The notes under the pieces: generated by a model
Seen by the model: the letters and a program-made list of their open reading frames with translations, nothing else
Told to the model about the DNA's origin: nothing
The model's database searches: none
Part shown: positions 24,658 to 33,499 of the stretch, piece after piece
How the letters are laid out: each line of letters begins with the position of its first letter
Numbering within the stretch: position 1 is the first letter of the stretch
Made by a program: the position numbers and the translations under genes
Origin: Peptoniphilus pacaensis
GTDB taxonomy: Bacteria > Bacillota > Clostridia > Tissierellales > Peptoniphilaceae
Assembly (NCBI RefSeq): GCF_900088125.1
Contig: NZ_FLQT01000003.1
Coordinates: forward strand, 1,781,855-1,845,854
Reading direction: 5' to 3'
DNA: 64,000 nucleotides

Positions 24658-27138
24658 TCAATTTAAGTCTTCAACTAATACTTGCTCTAAACCCTTTCTA
24701 ATAGAAAGGCTGATCCCGATGCCCATGACGACGAATGCCAAAGCAATGGGCAGATAGTTCGTCGTGAAGAAAAGATGTTTCGCGGCGAAAGCAATGTCGA
24801 ATTTGCTCCTCGCCGATCGCCCTAAGATGACCACGGGAAGCAAGATGCCGTAAAGGGCAAGTAAGCGCAAAAAGAGCATGCCGCCTTCTCTGTAAACCAT
24901 GGATTTCATTTGTCTTTCCGTCATACCCGCCGTCATAAGCAGTTGAAACTCCCTCTTCCTCGCCCGCAAGTTGCCGATAAAACTATTGTAGGCATTGGTC
25001 AAGGCGATGAGAATTAAAATTCCTTGAATGCCTCCGTTCAGTACGCGCACATTCCTCTCCGCCTCATTATCCAAAGCCCGACTCATAGCTTGAGTCAAGG
25101 TGGAGTGGTCGGTCTTCGGAATATAAGATGCGATGACTTTTTCGAAATCTTCGGATACTTTATCCACGTTTTTGTCCGCTCGCATTTTTATATTGTAATA
25201 GTTCACCGGATCCGACGGATCGTGTCCTTCCTTTTGGAAAAACGCCTCCATGGTAGATTGTCGCGTAAATAAGGACACTTCTCGGGCCGTCATGGGCTCG
25301 ATGGCGAAGGGCATCTCGTCGATCACTCCGCCGATGCCGATGGCCATCACTTTGCCCTCCGCGGCGTAGCGCAGCTTCACGGCCCCGCTTCCATCGGTGA
25401 CGGGAATGTAATTTCGAAAGGCATAGGGACTTCCGTCGTCGGCGGCGGTTCTATTTAAGAGCAAATACGCCGTATCGTTATCGTATCCATTCGCTGCCAA
25501 AAGCTTCTCGTAATCCTCGTCGGTAAGTCCATACAGCCTGGCATACAAATCCTTTGACTTCTTGCCATCTTTTAACGCCTGTTTCATAGAATCTGAAAAG
25601 AACGCTCCGTTGTCTCCGACAAAGCACTTAAAATCTTGCTTGCGATATACATGCCATTCATCCACGCCTTTTAGAGCTTTTAGGTCCTCGGTCATTTGGG
25701 GATCCATCGATCCCGGGGTGTAAATAACCGACGAAAAAGAATAGGGACTGCGAAATTTGTCGTAGGCTTCAGTGAGCCCTGAATAAGCACCGGACACCAT
25801 AACCACGGTGAGAATGACAGCCGAGAGCGCCGTGGACAAAAGGATCGTGCGGTAGGTTCTCTTGTAAGAAACGTAATAATCTTTAGCCAACGTCTTTTCG
25901 ATTTTTCCCCTTACTTTCGACGGACCCAGCCGCCCGTCTTTTTCAGACAGGCCGTTTAATCCCTCGATAATATTTAATTTCCCGCAGCGCTTCGTCGGCA
26001 CCATGGCGGATAGATAAACCGTCGCCACAGATAAAATTAAAATAGCCAAAATCCCATAGGGCGAAAGGCTCACCGCTTGAAAATCCGGCGCCTTAATTCG
26101 CTCGCTTAATATGTCGGCCACAGCATGGATGCTCTTGGCATTGTTGCGCCACATTAAATACATAAGTCCGTTGGCCACACCATAGGACAGGACCGTGCCC
26201 AGCAGAATCGGTCCCCTCGCCAAAAGAAAAGCACGCCTGCGAATCATTTTCTTTACTTGTTTCTCCGTCATGCCTACGCTTTTTAACAGAGCAATCTCCC
26301 GCTGATCCCGACTGTTCCACACGTTAAAAGCGCCGTAAATAATAAAGGCAAATAAGAGTGCCAACAGACTCATGGGAATATACATTTCCAATGCACGAGA
26401 CAAAACTGGTTTCGGCGGAATAATTCCATTGGGATAGATCATTTTATAATTCAAGAGAGGGGTATTGTAGCCCAACCGTCCCTGACTTTCCGCCACTTTT
26501 GGATCGATGCCTCGCTTCTGTAAAATCTCCCGCGTCAGGGTGTAGGTATCCCGTGGATTTTTATACCAAATATAGGCTTCGGTCCCGCTTGATCCTTCGA
26601 ACAGCTCGTCTTTCGACACATCTGACAAGCGTCCGATCAGATAAGACTCTTCAAATGATATTTCGTTATTTTCATAAACGCCTACGATTCGATACGTCTT
26701 CCCTTCCGCCTCCAATGTGCAGTTCAGATGCAAATCCCGGTTGCGCTTCAAAAACGAATCGGGCACCAATAATTCATCGTCTTTTTCCGGCCGCCTGCCC
26801 TCGATGGGTTCGTAACCTTTTAATTGATTAAAATAGTCATCTCGCTCGTAAATCACGGCGTTTCGGTCCGTTTTTACCATGCGATGGAAGGCAATTTTTT
26901 CGATGCCCGGATTCTTTTTTAAATCATCGTAAAAAGAGGCGTCGACCTCGGCAATGGACGCGTGGTAATCGCCTGTATTGGCGATGGAAAAATCGACGTC
27001 CGCTTTTCTTATAAAGGTAGTGATGAACAGAATGGTCCCCAGCAGGATCACGGCAAGCAGTATGCTTGTTTTTACCGCCAAGGCGTCTTTTTTCCCGGTA
27101 TTCACTACGGAAGCAGCTAATTCACCGATGATTTTCAT
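24658..27138 (-). CDS. ABC transporter permease, FtsX/MacB type, two large extracellular domains
   Basis: An 826-residue permease. A first membrane segment (about 24-44) leads into an extracellular domain of about 200 residues. A triple-span FtsX block (about 260-390) follows, then another single span near 435, a second extracellular domain of about 240 residues and a final three-span FtsX block. This duplicated eight-span form is common in Firmicutes antimicrobial-peptide and lipid-II-cycle systems, but differs from classical ten-span BceB. The ATG follows GGAGG. It is encoded 3 bp after its ATPase and downstream of a kinase/regulator pair. Confidence 0.9.
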   Translation of the reverse strand: MKIIGELAASVVNTGKKDALAVKTSILLAVILLGTILFITTFIRKADVDFSIANTGDYHASIAEVDASFYDDLKKNPGIEKIAFHRMVKTDRNAVIYERDDYFNQLKGYEPIEGRRPEKDDELLVPDSFLKRNRDLHLNCTLEAEGKTYRIVGVYENNEISFEESYLIGRLSDVSKDELFEGSSGTEAYIWYKNPRDTYTLTREILQKRGIDPKVAESQGRLGYNTPLLNYKMIYPNGIIPPKPVLSRALEMYIPMSLLALLFAFIIYGAFNVWNSRDQREIALLKSVGMTEKQVKKMIRRRAFLLARGPILLGTVLSYGVANGLMYLMWRNNAKSIHAVADILSERIKAPDFQAVSLSPYGILAILILSVATVYLSAMVPTKRCGKLNIIEGLNGLSEKDGRLGPSKVRGKIEKTLAKDYYVSYKRTYRTILLSTALSAVILTVVMVSGAYSGLTEAYDKFRSPYSFSSVIYTPGSMDPQMTEDLKALKGVDEWHVYRKQDFKCFVGDNGAFFSDSMKQALKDGKKSKDLYARLYGLTDEDYEKLLAANGYDNDTAYLLLNRTAADDGSPYAFRNYIPVTDGSGAVKLRYAAEGKVMAIGIGGVIDEMPFAIEPMTAREVSLFTRQSTMEAFFQKEGHDPSDPVNYYNIKMRADKNVDKVSEDFEKVIASYIPKTDHSTLTQAMSRALDNEAERNVRVLNGGIQGILILIALTNAYNSFIGNLRARKREFQLLMTAGMTERQMKSMVYREGGMLFLRLLALYGILLPVVILGRSARSKFDIAFAAKHLFFTTNYLPIALAFVVMGIGISLSIRKGLEQVLVEDLN

Positions 27139-27141
27139 CGT

Positions 27142-27813
27142 CTACACCTCCGAAGGGAAGAGTTTTCCGTCGATCATGCGAAAAACTTTTTGGCAGCTGT
27201 TGGCCACCTTTTCATCGTGGGTCACGATGACCATGGTGGAGCCGGTTCGCTCGTTGACCAATCGGAAAAGGGCGGTGATTTCTTCGGAATTTCGCCGATC
27301 CAGGTTTCCGGTGGGCTCATCCGCTAAAATCAACGCGGGCCTCGTGATTAAGCTTCGGGCAATGGCCACTCGCTGTTGTTCGCCGCCGGAAAGTTGTTTC
27401 GGATAGCGATCCAATTTATCTTCGATCCCGAGAATCGAAATAATCTCTTTAAAATAAGCCTCATCTTCCCTCCTTCCGTCGAGTAGCAGGGGGAGCAAGA
27501 TATTTTTCCGCGCCGTTATATTGGGGATCAGATTGAAAAATTGGTAGATGACTCCAATATTTCTGCGGCGGAAAATGGTCATTTCCTCGTTACTGAGGGT
27601 GGTAATGTTTTTATCTTGAATGAAAATTTCGCCACCGGTGGGCCTGTCGATGCCCGCCAAAAGGTGAAGCAAGGTGGATTTTCCCGATCCGCTGTCGCCG
27701 ATGATTGCCACCAAGTCTCCTTTTTCCAACTGGAAATTCACGCCGTCCAGTGCGTGTACTTCCACCGACCGACCGTAGGTTTTCGTTAGATTCACTGTTT
27801 TTACAATAGGCAT
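27142..27813 (-). CDS. ABC transporter ATP-binding protein (MacB/BceA-like)
   Basis: A 223-residue ATPase with Walker A GDSGSGKST, Q-loop, signature LSGGEQQRVAIARSL, Walker B LILADEPTGNLD and the switch His (VTHDEKVA). It belongs to the LolD/MacB/BceA branch that powers FtsX-type permeases without transporting through them. The ATG follows AAAGGAGG. A 73-bp gap separates it from the kinase gene and contains an 11-bp-spaced direct repeat, so it may have its own regulated promoter. Confidence 0.95.
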   Translation of the reverse strand: MPIVKTVNLTKTYGRSVEVHALDGVNFQLEKGDLVAIIGDSGSGKSTLLHLLAGIDRPTGGEIFIQDKNITTLSNEEMTIFRRRNIGVIYQFFNLIPNITARKNILLPLLLDGRREDEAYFKEIISILGIEDKLDRYPKQLSGGEQQRVAIARSLITRPALILADEPTGNLDRRNSEEITALFRLVNERTGSTMVIVTHDEKVANSCQKVFRMIDGKLFPSEV

Positions 27814-27852
27814 AGTGTTCCTCCTTTTCTGAGCCTACGATATCAAGTGAAA

Positions 27853-27870
27853 GTGACCGGTCGGTGACCG
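27853..27870 (-). promoter_or_regulatory. Candidate response-regulator operator
   Basis: GTGACCG occurs at 27853-27859 and again at 27864-27870, an 11-bp period that places both on one face of the helix, as OmpR-family dimers prefer. It sits in the only sizeable gap of the module, upstream of the ABC ATPase. No convincing -10/-35 pair was found beside it. Confidence 0.4.
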
Positions 27871-27886
27871 AGTACCGATGCCTCAT

Positions 27887-28852
27887 TTATTCGTAAAAGC
27901 GCAGCTCGAATCGATTTGATTCCTTCCTTTTTGTATAGAGGAGATCGCCGCCTTGTCTTTTCATAATCGCCCTTGCCATGGGGAGGCCGATGCCAAAGCC
28001 GGGTGTGTTGGGATCTTTTTTATAAAAGCGCCGAAATGCTTGTTCCAAGGTGTCCCGATCCATGCCTTCGCCGAAATCTTCGACGACAATGGATTTGTAG
28101 ACATTGGTTTTTATAAAAGTCATAGCGATACCTCTTTCTTTGGACGCTTCCATGCCGTTCTTCGCCAGATTAAACAGGGCTTCGTAGGTCCATTTCTTAT
28201 CACAATAAAGAGCCACTGATTCGCCATAAATAGTGCAAGGGATCTTTTCTCTCCCGAAGGCACTTTCCAATCCTTCCGCCACGGATGTCGCCAGCTCCAT
28301 ACCGTCGACCGCTTCTTTTTTCATGGCCACCACATCACTGTCCACCGCCGCCAATTTAAGTAGCGCATCGGAAAGGCCCAAGAGGCGCTCCATGGATCGG
28401 CCCATACGTATAAGGGCCTCTTTGTCAGATGCATCGTCGATTAGATCCAGCATAAGCAAGGTACCTGTAATGGGCGTCTTGATTTGATGGGCGATATCTT
28501 CCGTATACTCCGTCAGTTGAACACGACGCCTCTCCGCCTCTTGAGTGATGCGCCTATTTTCTGATGTCATCTTCACGATTTCATCTCTCAGCTTAGAAAA
28601 ATCGTCTTCTTCGGCCTCATCGACTCGAGACTCCGAATCCGAACTATGTAGGAGACGGATCATGTCGTCAACCTTCTTTTCGACTTCCATGCAAGCCTTC
28701 GCTTCAAAGCGATCGATGGCAAAGTAAAGCCCTGTGTTAATCAGAAAAAATAGCGCGACGGTCAACCAATCGAAGCGCGGAAAGAAAGCAACCACAACCA
28801 TGGAAAGGACGAGATTCAGCGATAGGATCAACAGGGTCTGTCTCTTAGTCAT
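27887..28852 (-). CDS. Short-loop (intramembrane-sensing) histidine kinase
   Basis: A 321-residue kinase with two membrane spans at about 6-24 and 30-48 joined by only a few residues, so no extracellular sensor exists. A cytoplasmic linker and coiled coil, the H-box EDIAHQIKTPITG and an ATPase domain (GEGMD, GFGIGLPMA) follow. This is the BceS/intramembrane layout, in which the ABC transporter usually senses the ligand. It overlaps the regulator gene by 8 bp and is followed by the ABC ATPase. Confidence 0.92.
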   Translation of the reverse strand: MTKRQTLLILSLNLVLSMVVVAFFPRFDWLTVALFFLINTGLYFAIDRFEAKACMEVEKKVDDMIRLLHSSDSESRVDEAEEDDFSKLRDEIVKMTSENRRITQEAERRRVQLTEYTEDIAHQIKTPITGTLLMLDLIDDASDKEALIRMGRSMERLLGLSDALLKLAAVDSDVVAMKKEAVDGMELATSVAEGLESAFGREKIPCTIYGESVALYCDKKWTYEALFNLAKNGMEASKERGIAMTFIKTNVYKSIVVEDFGEGMDRDTLEQAFRRFYKKDPNTPGFGIGLPMARAIMKRQGGDLLYTKRKESNRFELRFYE

Positions 28853-29507
28853 CGCCGTCCTCCCAAAAATAGCCCATGCCCCGCACAGTTTTTATAAAAT
28901 GGCCGTAAGGTCCCAGCTTCTTGCGAAGGCGCTTCACGGCGACGGTGAGTGTATTATCGTTAACTTCGTCGCCAAAGCCCCACACCTCGTCGATTAATTG
29001 GCTTCGCAACAATTGTCTGCCCCGATGTGCCAATAGCATGGCCAGCAGATCAAATTCCTGTCTATTTAAGTCCACTGCATCGCCCCGCAAGATTGCCATC
29101 TTCGATTGCCTGTCTAAGATCAGCTCTTTAAATTCCAGCAACTCTTCTTCCGGTACGCGACGCTTGAAAAGATTGTCAATTCGCGCCTTCAGTACGGGAA
29201 GGGAAAATGGCTTTGCCACGTATTCATCGGCCCCTTCAGACAAACCTTTCACGACATAGTCTTCGTCACCTTTTACCGTAAGCATGAGAATGGGCAGTTT
29301 AGAAAAGGAACGGACCCAATTTAAAAAATCGAAACCCGATCCGTCGGGAAGATTTACATCCAAAATGAGCAGATCGGCGGAGCGAATTTGCTCTTCGCCC
29401 ACATCGCCCAATCGACTCGCCGCCACCACTTCCATGTCGTACCGAGCCAGATAAGTTTTCACGCCGTAGACGATGGTCTCGTCGTCTTCGATCATCAGTA
29501 TCTTCAA
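28845..29507 (-). CDS. OmpR-family response regulator (Bce-like module)
   Basis: A 220-residue regulator with a receiver domain (IEDDE, phosphoacceptor in LLILDVNLPDGSG, VAKPFSLP) and a winged-helix output domain (DNTLTVAVKRLRKKLG). The start is a TTG at 29507, six bases after GGGAGG, which gives the usual KILMIEDDE N-terminus. It is the partner of the short-loop kinase and a likely activator of the ABC genes. It follows cobQ by 13 bp. Confidence 0.94.
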   Translation of the reverse strand: MKILMIEDDETIVYGVKTYLARYDMEVVAASRLGDVGEEQIRSADLLILDVNLPDGSGFDFLNWVRSFSKLPILMLTVKGDEDYVVKGLSEGADEYVAKPFSLPVLKARIDNLFKRRVPEEELLEFKELILDRQSKMAILRGDAVDLNRQEFDLLAMLLAHRGRQLLRSQLIDEVWGFGDEVNDNTLTVAVKRLRKKLGPYGHFIKTVRGMGYFWEDGDD

Positions 29508-29520
29508 TGGTCGCCTCCCT

Positions 29521-30993
29521 TTACAGCAAGCCCAAGATTTCATCCAGCTTCTTCATATCCAACGCCTCTTCCACCACGACCGCCAGTTTTTCGATCTGGC
29601 TGTCTTTAAAGGCGGCGTAGTCCACGGTTTCTTTCACCGGCAGGTCTTTTTCTTTCTTCAGCGCGGCCACGATTCCCTCGGCGATATGGGGGGCGTCGAA
29701 GAAGCCGTGGATGTAGGTGCCGTAGAGGCGGCCGTTTATTGCGATGCCGCCGGATTCCGTCAGTTTTTCTATTTCTCCCGCTTCTCTTATTTTGCTTAGT
29801 CCCATATGAATTTCATAGCCCGTTACTTTTGTTCCATTCAGATTTTTCAGCAGGCCCTCGGAAGCGGTAATCGTCGTTTCCAACCGGCACTGCTTTTTTT
29901 CTTTCGAGAAGACGGTGTCCATAGGAAAGAGCTTGAGGCCTTCCATGGTGCCGCCGCTTTCCACGCCCTCCGGATCGGAAAGGGTGTCCCCCATCATTTG
30001 AAAGCCGCCGCAAATGGAAAAGACGGCGCCGCCCCTTTCTGCGTGACGCAGGACGCGGGAATAGAATCCCGTTTCTTTCAGCCATTTTAAGTCGGCCATG
30101 GTGTTTTTCGTTCCGGGGATGATCAAGAGATCCGGCTCGCCAAATTCTTCAACTCGGGCGACGGTGCGGACGCGAACATCATCCATGATTTGAAAGGGCG
30201 CCACGTCGGTGACATTGGATATGTGGGGCAGATGAATCACGGCGATGTCCACAGCTGCGTCATTCGCCTCGTGAAATTCCATGGCCAGTGAGTCTTCCGC
30301 TTCCAATTGCACGTCGGCGTAGGGCACGACGCCGAGGACGGGCACGCCGGTGCACTCCTCTAAAATTTTAAGCCCCGGCTCCAATATGGACACGTCGCCG
30401 CGGAAGCGGTTCACGACGATGCCCTTGAGCCTTCTTCGCTCGTCCTCGTCAAAGAGCTCCCATGTGCCTACAACGGAGGCGAACATGCCGCCGCGATCGA
30501 TGTCGGCGATGAGTATGGCGGGAATGTCCGCCGCCTTGGCGAAGCCCATGTTTACCATGTCCACGCTCTTTAAATTGATCTCCGATGCGCTCCCCGCGCC
30601 TTCGCACAGGACGAAGTCGAATTCGTCGGCCAAGGATTCATAAGCCGCCAAGGCTTTAGGAAAGAGCTTTTTCTTTTCGGCGTAATAGGCTCGTGTCTCG
30701 AGGTTTTTGTAGACACGTCCATTTACTATAACCTGGCTCACCCCCGGCGATGTCGGCTTTAAGAGAATAGGGTTCATGCGCACGTCGGCGGGTATCCGCG
30801 CCGCCTCCGCCTGCACGATTTGCGCCCGCCCGATTTCCGAGCCGTCGTCGGTAATGCCGCTGTTCAGCGCCATGTTCTGCGCCTTAAAGGGCGCCACCCG
30901 GTAGCCTCTGTTGGCGTAAATGCGAAGGAGCGCCGCCACCATGGCGCTTTTTCCCGCGTTGGATGCCGTTCCCAATACCATTAACCCTGCCAC
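29521..30993 (-). CDS. cobQ: Cobyric acid synthase
   Basis: A 490-residue glutamine-dependent amidase of corrin synthesis. The N-terminal P-loop domain starts LMVLGTASNAGKSAMVA; the C-terminal class I glutamine amidotransferase domain contains the nucleophile Cys in FSICGGFQMMG and the GYEIHMG block. It amidates four side chains of adenosyl-cobyrinate diamide. The start is a GTG at 30993, seven bases after AAAGGAGG. It overlaps cobB by 13 bp. Confidence 0.96.
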   Translation of the reverse strand: MAGLMVLGTASNAGKSAMVAALLRIYANRGYRVAPFKAQNMALNSGITDDGSEIGRAQIVQAEAARIPADVRMNPILLKPTSPGVSQVIVNGRVYKNLETRAYYAEKKKLFPKALAAYESLADEFDFVLCEGAGSASEINLKSVDMVNMGFAKAADIPAILIADIDRGGMFASVVGTWELFDEDERRRLKGIVVNRFRGDVSILEPGLKILEECTGVPVLGVVPYADVQLEAEDSLAMEFHEANDAAVDIAVIHLPHISNVTDVAPFQIMDDVRVRTVARVEEFGEPDLLIIPGTKNTMADLKWLKETGFYSRVLRHAERGGAVFSICGGFQMMGDTLSDPEGVESGGTMEGLKLFPMDTVFSKEKKQCRLETTITASEGLLKNLNGTKVTGYEIHMGLSKIREAGEIEKLTESGGIAINGRLYGTYIHGFFDAPHIAEGIVAALKKEKDLPVKETVDYAAFKDSQIEKLAVVVEEALDMKKLDEILGLL

Positions 30994-32303
30994 GGTGTCG
31001 CCTCCTTTAATGCATTCAGAAAATTTTCCCTGAGTTTACTATTGCCGCTTAGATGGAGTTGAGGATAGCCGGCGTAAAAGTTTTTTCCGCAATACGCCGT
31101 GCGCCTCTTTCCCCTGCCGTCCGGCTTTTGGATGAGAAGGTCCTTCCCCTCTTCATCGGCGGCGCTGTAGTGAAATTCGTGGACGGGTGCGGCCTCGCCG
31201 GCCTTTAATAACAATCCGTCCTCTTCCGCATTTATTATCTGATAGCCGAAATGCTGCAGGCGCTCCGTCATTTTCGCCTCGCCGGGAAAGAGGCCGAAGG
31301 CTTCTCTGCCGTCGATTTTTTCGAGAAGGCTCATAAAGCCGCCGCCCTCGGCGATAAGAACGCCGCCGCTTTCGACGAAGGATTTTAAATCCCGGGCAAG
31401 GCCTGTGTTTTTCGCCAAGGCTTCTTTGTGAAGCTCCGGATAGCCGCCGCCCAAATAGACGCCGCAGATCCCTTTCGGCAGAGGATCCGTGAGCGGCGAA
31501 AATGGAATCCATTCCACTCCTCTCTCGGCAAGATCGTCGAGGACGTCTTCGTAATAAAAGAAAAAGGCCTCGTCCTTCGCAAGCGCCACGGGAATTTTTT
31601 CCCGAGTTGGGCTAATGGCTATTTCACTGCTCACGGATTCTGTTTCACAAGCCGCGAGGAGCTTATCTAAATCCACGTAATTTTCCACGACGTCCGCCCA
31701 ATTTTCTGCAAAGGTGCGGAAGTTTTTTATCTCCTCCGGTCGATGCAGGCCCAAATGACGCTCGGGCAAGTCCCGATCCAAATCGGGAATGCAACCGAAG
31801 AGGGTCAGCCCCGTGGCTTCTCTGATGATTTTTTCGTAGTAGAGTGCCATGGCAGGCTTCGTGTGATTCAATATGACGCCGGCAATGGTGTTTTCTTTAT
31901 AATTTAAAAAGCCCGCAAGCTCCGCGCCGAGGCTCGCTCCCTTGCCCCGTCCCGATGCGATGAAAATCGTCGGCGTCTTGGTGAAATACGCCATCTCCGC
32001 CGCCGAACATGCCGTCGTGGTGGACATGCCGTCGTAGTAGCCCATGGCCCCTTCCATGACGATGACGTCCTTTATCTCCAGGCGAGCCATAAGGTGGAAA
32101 ATGTAATCGTCATCCATAAGATGGCGGTCCAAGTTCACGCCGTATGCCCCCAGGGCGCGGTGGTACATAAGGTCGATGTAATCGGGCCCGATCTTCGCCG
32201 ATGCCACCGTCATGCCTCGGCGGATCAGGGCGCCGATGATCCCCATGGTTATGGACGTCTTCCCCGCGCCGGAGTGCCCGGCGGATAATAATAGTCGCTT
32301 CAT
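30981..32303 (-). CDS. cobB: Cobyrinate a,c-diamide synthase
   Basis: A 440-residue enzyme (CobB in aerobic, CbiA in anaerobic nomenclature). The N-terminal P-loop LSAGHSGAGKTSI and a C-terminal amidotransferase-like domain with GGGYPE and EGGGFMSLLE blocks are visible. In the second domain the usual Cys of the GGxCGG motif appears replaced in EGGGFM. The enzyme amidates the a and c groups of cobyrinate. The ATG overlaps the SfsA-GNAT stop (ATGA). Confidence 0.9.
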   Translation of the reverse strand: MKRLLLSAGHSGAGKTSITMGIIGALIRRGMTVASAKIGPDYIDLMYHRALGAYGVNLDRHLMDDDYIFHLMARLEIKDVIVMEGAMGYYDGMSTTTACSAAEMAYFTKTPTIFIASGRGKGASLGAELAGFLNYKENTIAGVILNHTKPAMALYYEKIIREATGLTLFGCIPDLDRDLPERHLGLHRPEEIKNFRTFAENWADVVENYVDLDKLLAACETESVSSEIAISPTREKIPVALAKDEAFFFYYEDVLDDLAERGVEWIPFSPLTDPLPKGICGVYLGGGYPELHKEALAKNTGLARDLKSFVESGGVLIAEGGGFMSLLEKIDGREAFGLFPGEAKMTERLQHFGYQIINAEEDGLLLKAGEAAPVHEFHYSAADEEGKDLLIQKPDGRGKRRTAYCGKNFYAGYPQLHLSGNSKLRENFLNALKEATPWQG

Positions 32304-33499
32304 AAAATCACCTGCTCATAAGCCACACGCTCGGTGCCGTCGGCCACGGTAATCACGCCGCAGTAGGTAAAGCCCGTGGACTCGATTAAACCCCTCATTC
32401 GGAAATTATCGGCGTGGGTGTCGATGCGAATGGCGGGGATGCCTTTAAACCTTACGTAGGTGAAAATCCGCTCCATCATGCGCCGACTCATGCCCTCGCC
32501 TCTTTTATTTTCGGCGACGACGAATTGATGAATCGTTAGGTAGTCGCCCTCCGTAAGCCACTCGCCGTCGATGCTTCCGTAAGTGGGATCCGCCCCTTCT
32601 TTTAACACAGCCATGCCTGCGACGGTATCGTCTTTAAAGAAGTAGCAACACCCTGCTTTGATATTTTCCAAAAGCTCTTCGGGTGTAGGAACCACGCCCT
32701 GCCATTGATCCACGCCGTCGATCTTTAATGCGGCCCGCGCCGAATCGATAAGGTTCACGACGACAGGCAGCTCTTCTTCCCGGGTCTTTACGAGGGATAG
32801 GGGCGCCTTTTTGAAATAGGGCACGGCTTTATCCATTTCCATTTCCGCCCCGTCGACGATGGTATCGACGACGAAAATATGGAGGCCCTTCTCTTCCGCC
32901 TCCCTCAGTGCCTGAGTGAATTCGGGATCCGTCTCCACGTTTGGCGTAAAGCCCCATATGCCTTTCATCTGAACCACGAAAAGCACGCCGCAGCATTTTC
33001 CTTCCGTAGCCATGTCGCCCAGTTCGCGAATATGCTTCGCCCCGCGCATAGTAGGCGCGTCGGGAAATTTCGCCAGGCCCACTTCTTCCAAGGTGACGCC
33101 CTTCACTTCCAAAAAGCCTTCGCCTTCTGTGCCTTTAAGATAAAAGTCGAAGCGACTGTTACCGTGCTTCACTTCCCTTTCGTAGGAAAGAATTTTTCCG
33201 AAGCCCTTTAAATAAGGCGCGCCGTCGAAATACTCCGCCGCCAATTGATTGGGCGCCTGGGAGTCGATATTAATGGGAAGGTCCCCTTTGTACACCGTGA
33301 CCAAGCTGTAAGGCGTCTTGCGTTTCCTTGCGGGATCCGCTCCATCTAAAAGCACTTTCGCCCCGGGGATAAAAAGTTCCCGACAGCGGCCGGTGTTGGG
33401 CACGTGAACCCGTATTTTTTTGTCGTCTTTTTCTACCATAGCAATAAAGCGATTTTCCCTGTTAAGAAAAATCGCTTCTTCCATGCGTTTATATTTCAT
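32300..33499 (-). CDS. SfsA-like nuclease fused to a GNAT acetyltransferase
   Basis: A 399-residue two-domain protein. Residues 1 to about 235 match SfsA: the OB-like N-terminus (VHVPNTGRCRELF) and a PD-(D/E)xK-like core with Asp118 (SRFDFYL) and EVK at 131-133. Residues about 245-399 are a GNAT domain with the acetyl-CoA loop NKRGEGMSRRMM. SfsA proteins bind and may cut nucleic acid; standard members are about 230-240 residues and stand alone. The stop overlaps the cobB start and the start overlaps the dedA stop. What the GNAT half acetylates is unknown. Confidence 0.87.
   Translation of the reverse strand: MKYKRMEEAIFLNRENRFIAMVEKDDKKIRVHVPNTGRCRELFIPGAKVLLDGADPARKRKTPYSLVTVYKGDLPINIDSQAPNQLAAEYFDGAPYLKGFGKILSYEREVKHGNSRFDFYLKGTEGEGFLEVKGVTLEEVGLAKFPDAPTMRGAKHIRELGDMATEGKCCGVLFVVQMKGIWGFTPNVETDPEFTQALREAEEKGLHIFVVDTIVDGAEMEMDKAVPYFKKAPLSLVKTREEELPVVVNLIDSARAALKIDGVDQWQGVVPTPEELLENIKAGCCYFFKDDTVAGMAVLKEGADPTYGSIDGEWLTEGDYLTIHQFVVAENKRGEGMSRRMMERIFTYVRFKGIPAIRIDTHADNFRMRGLIESTGFTYCGVITVADGTERVAYEQVIL

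Noticed and set aside
24658..27138. Classical bacitracin permease BceB
   Set aside because: The protein has two FtsX blocks and two large outer domains rather than the ten-span BceB layout, so only a Bce-like role is claimed.
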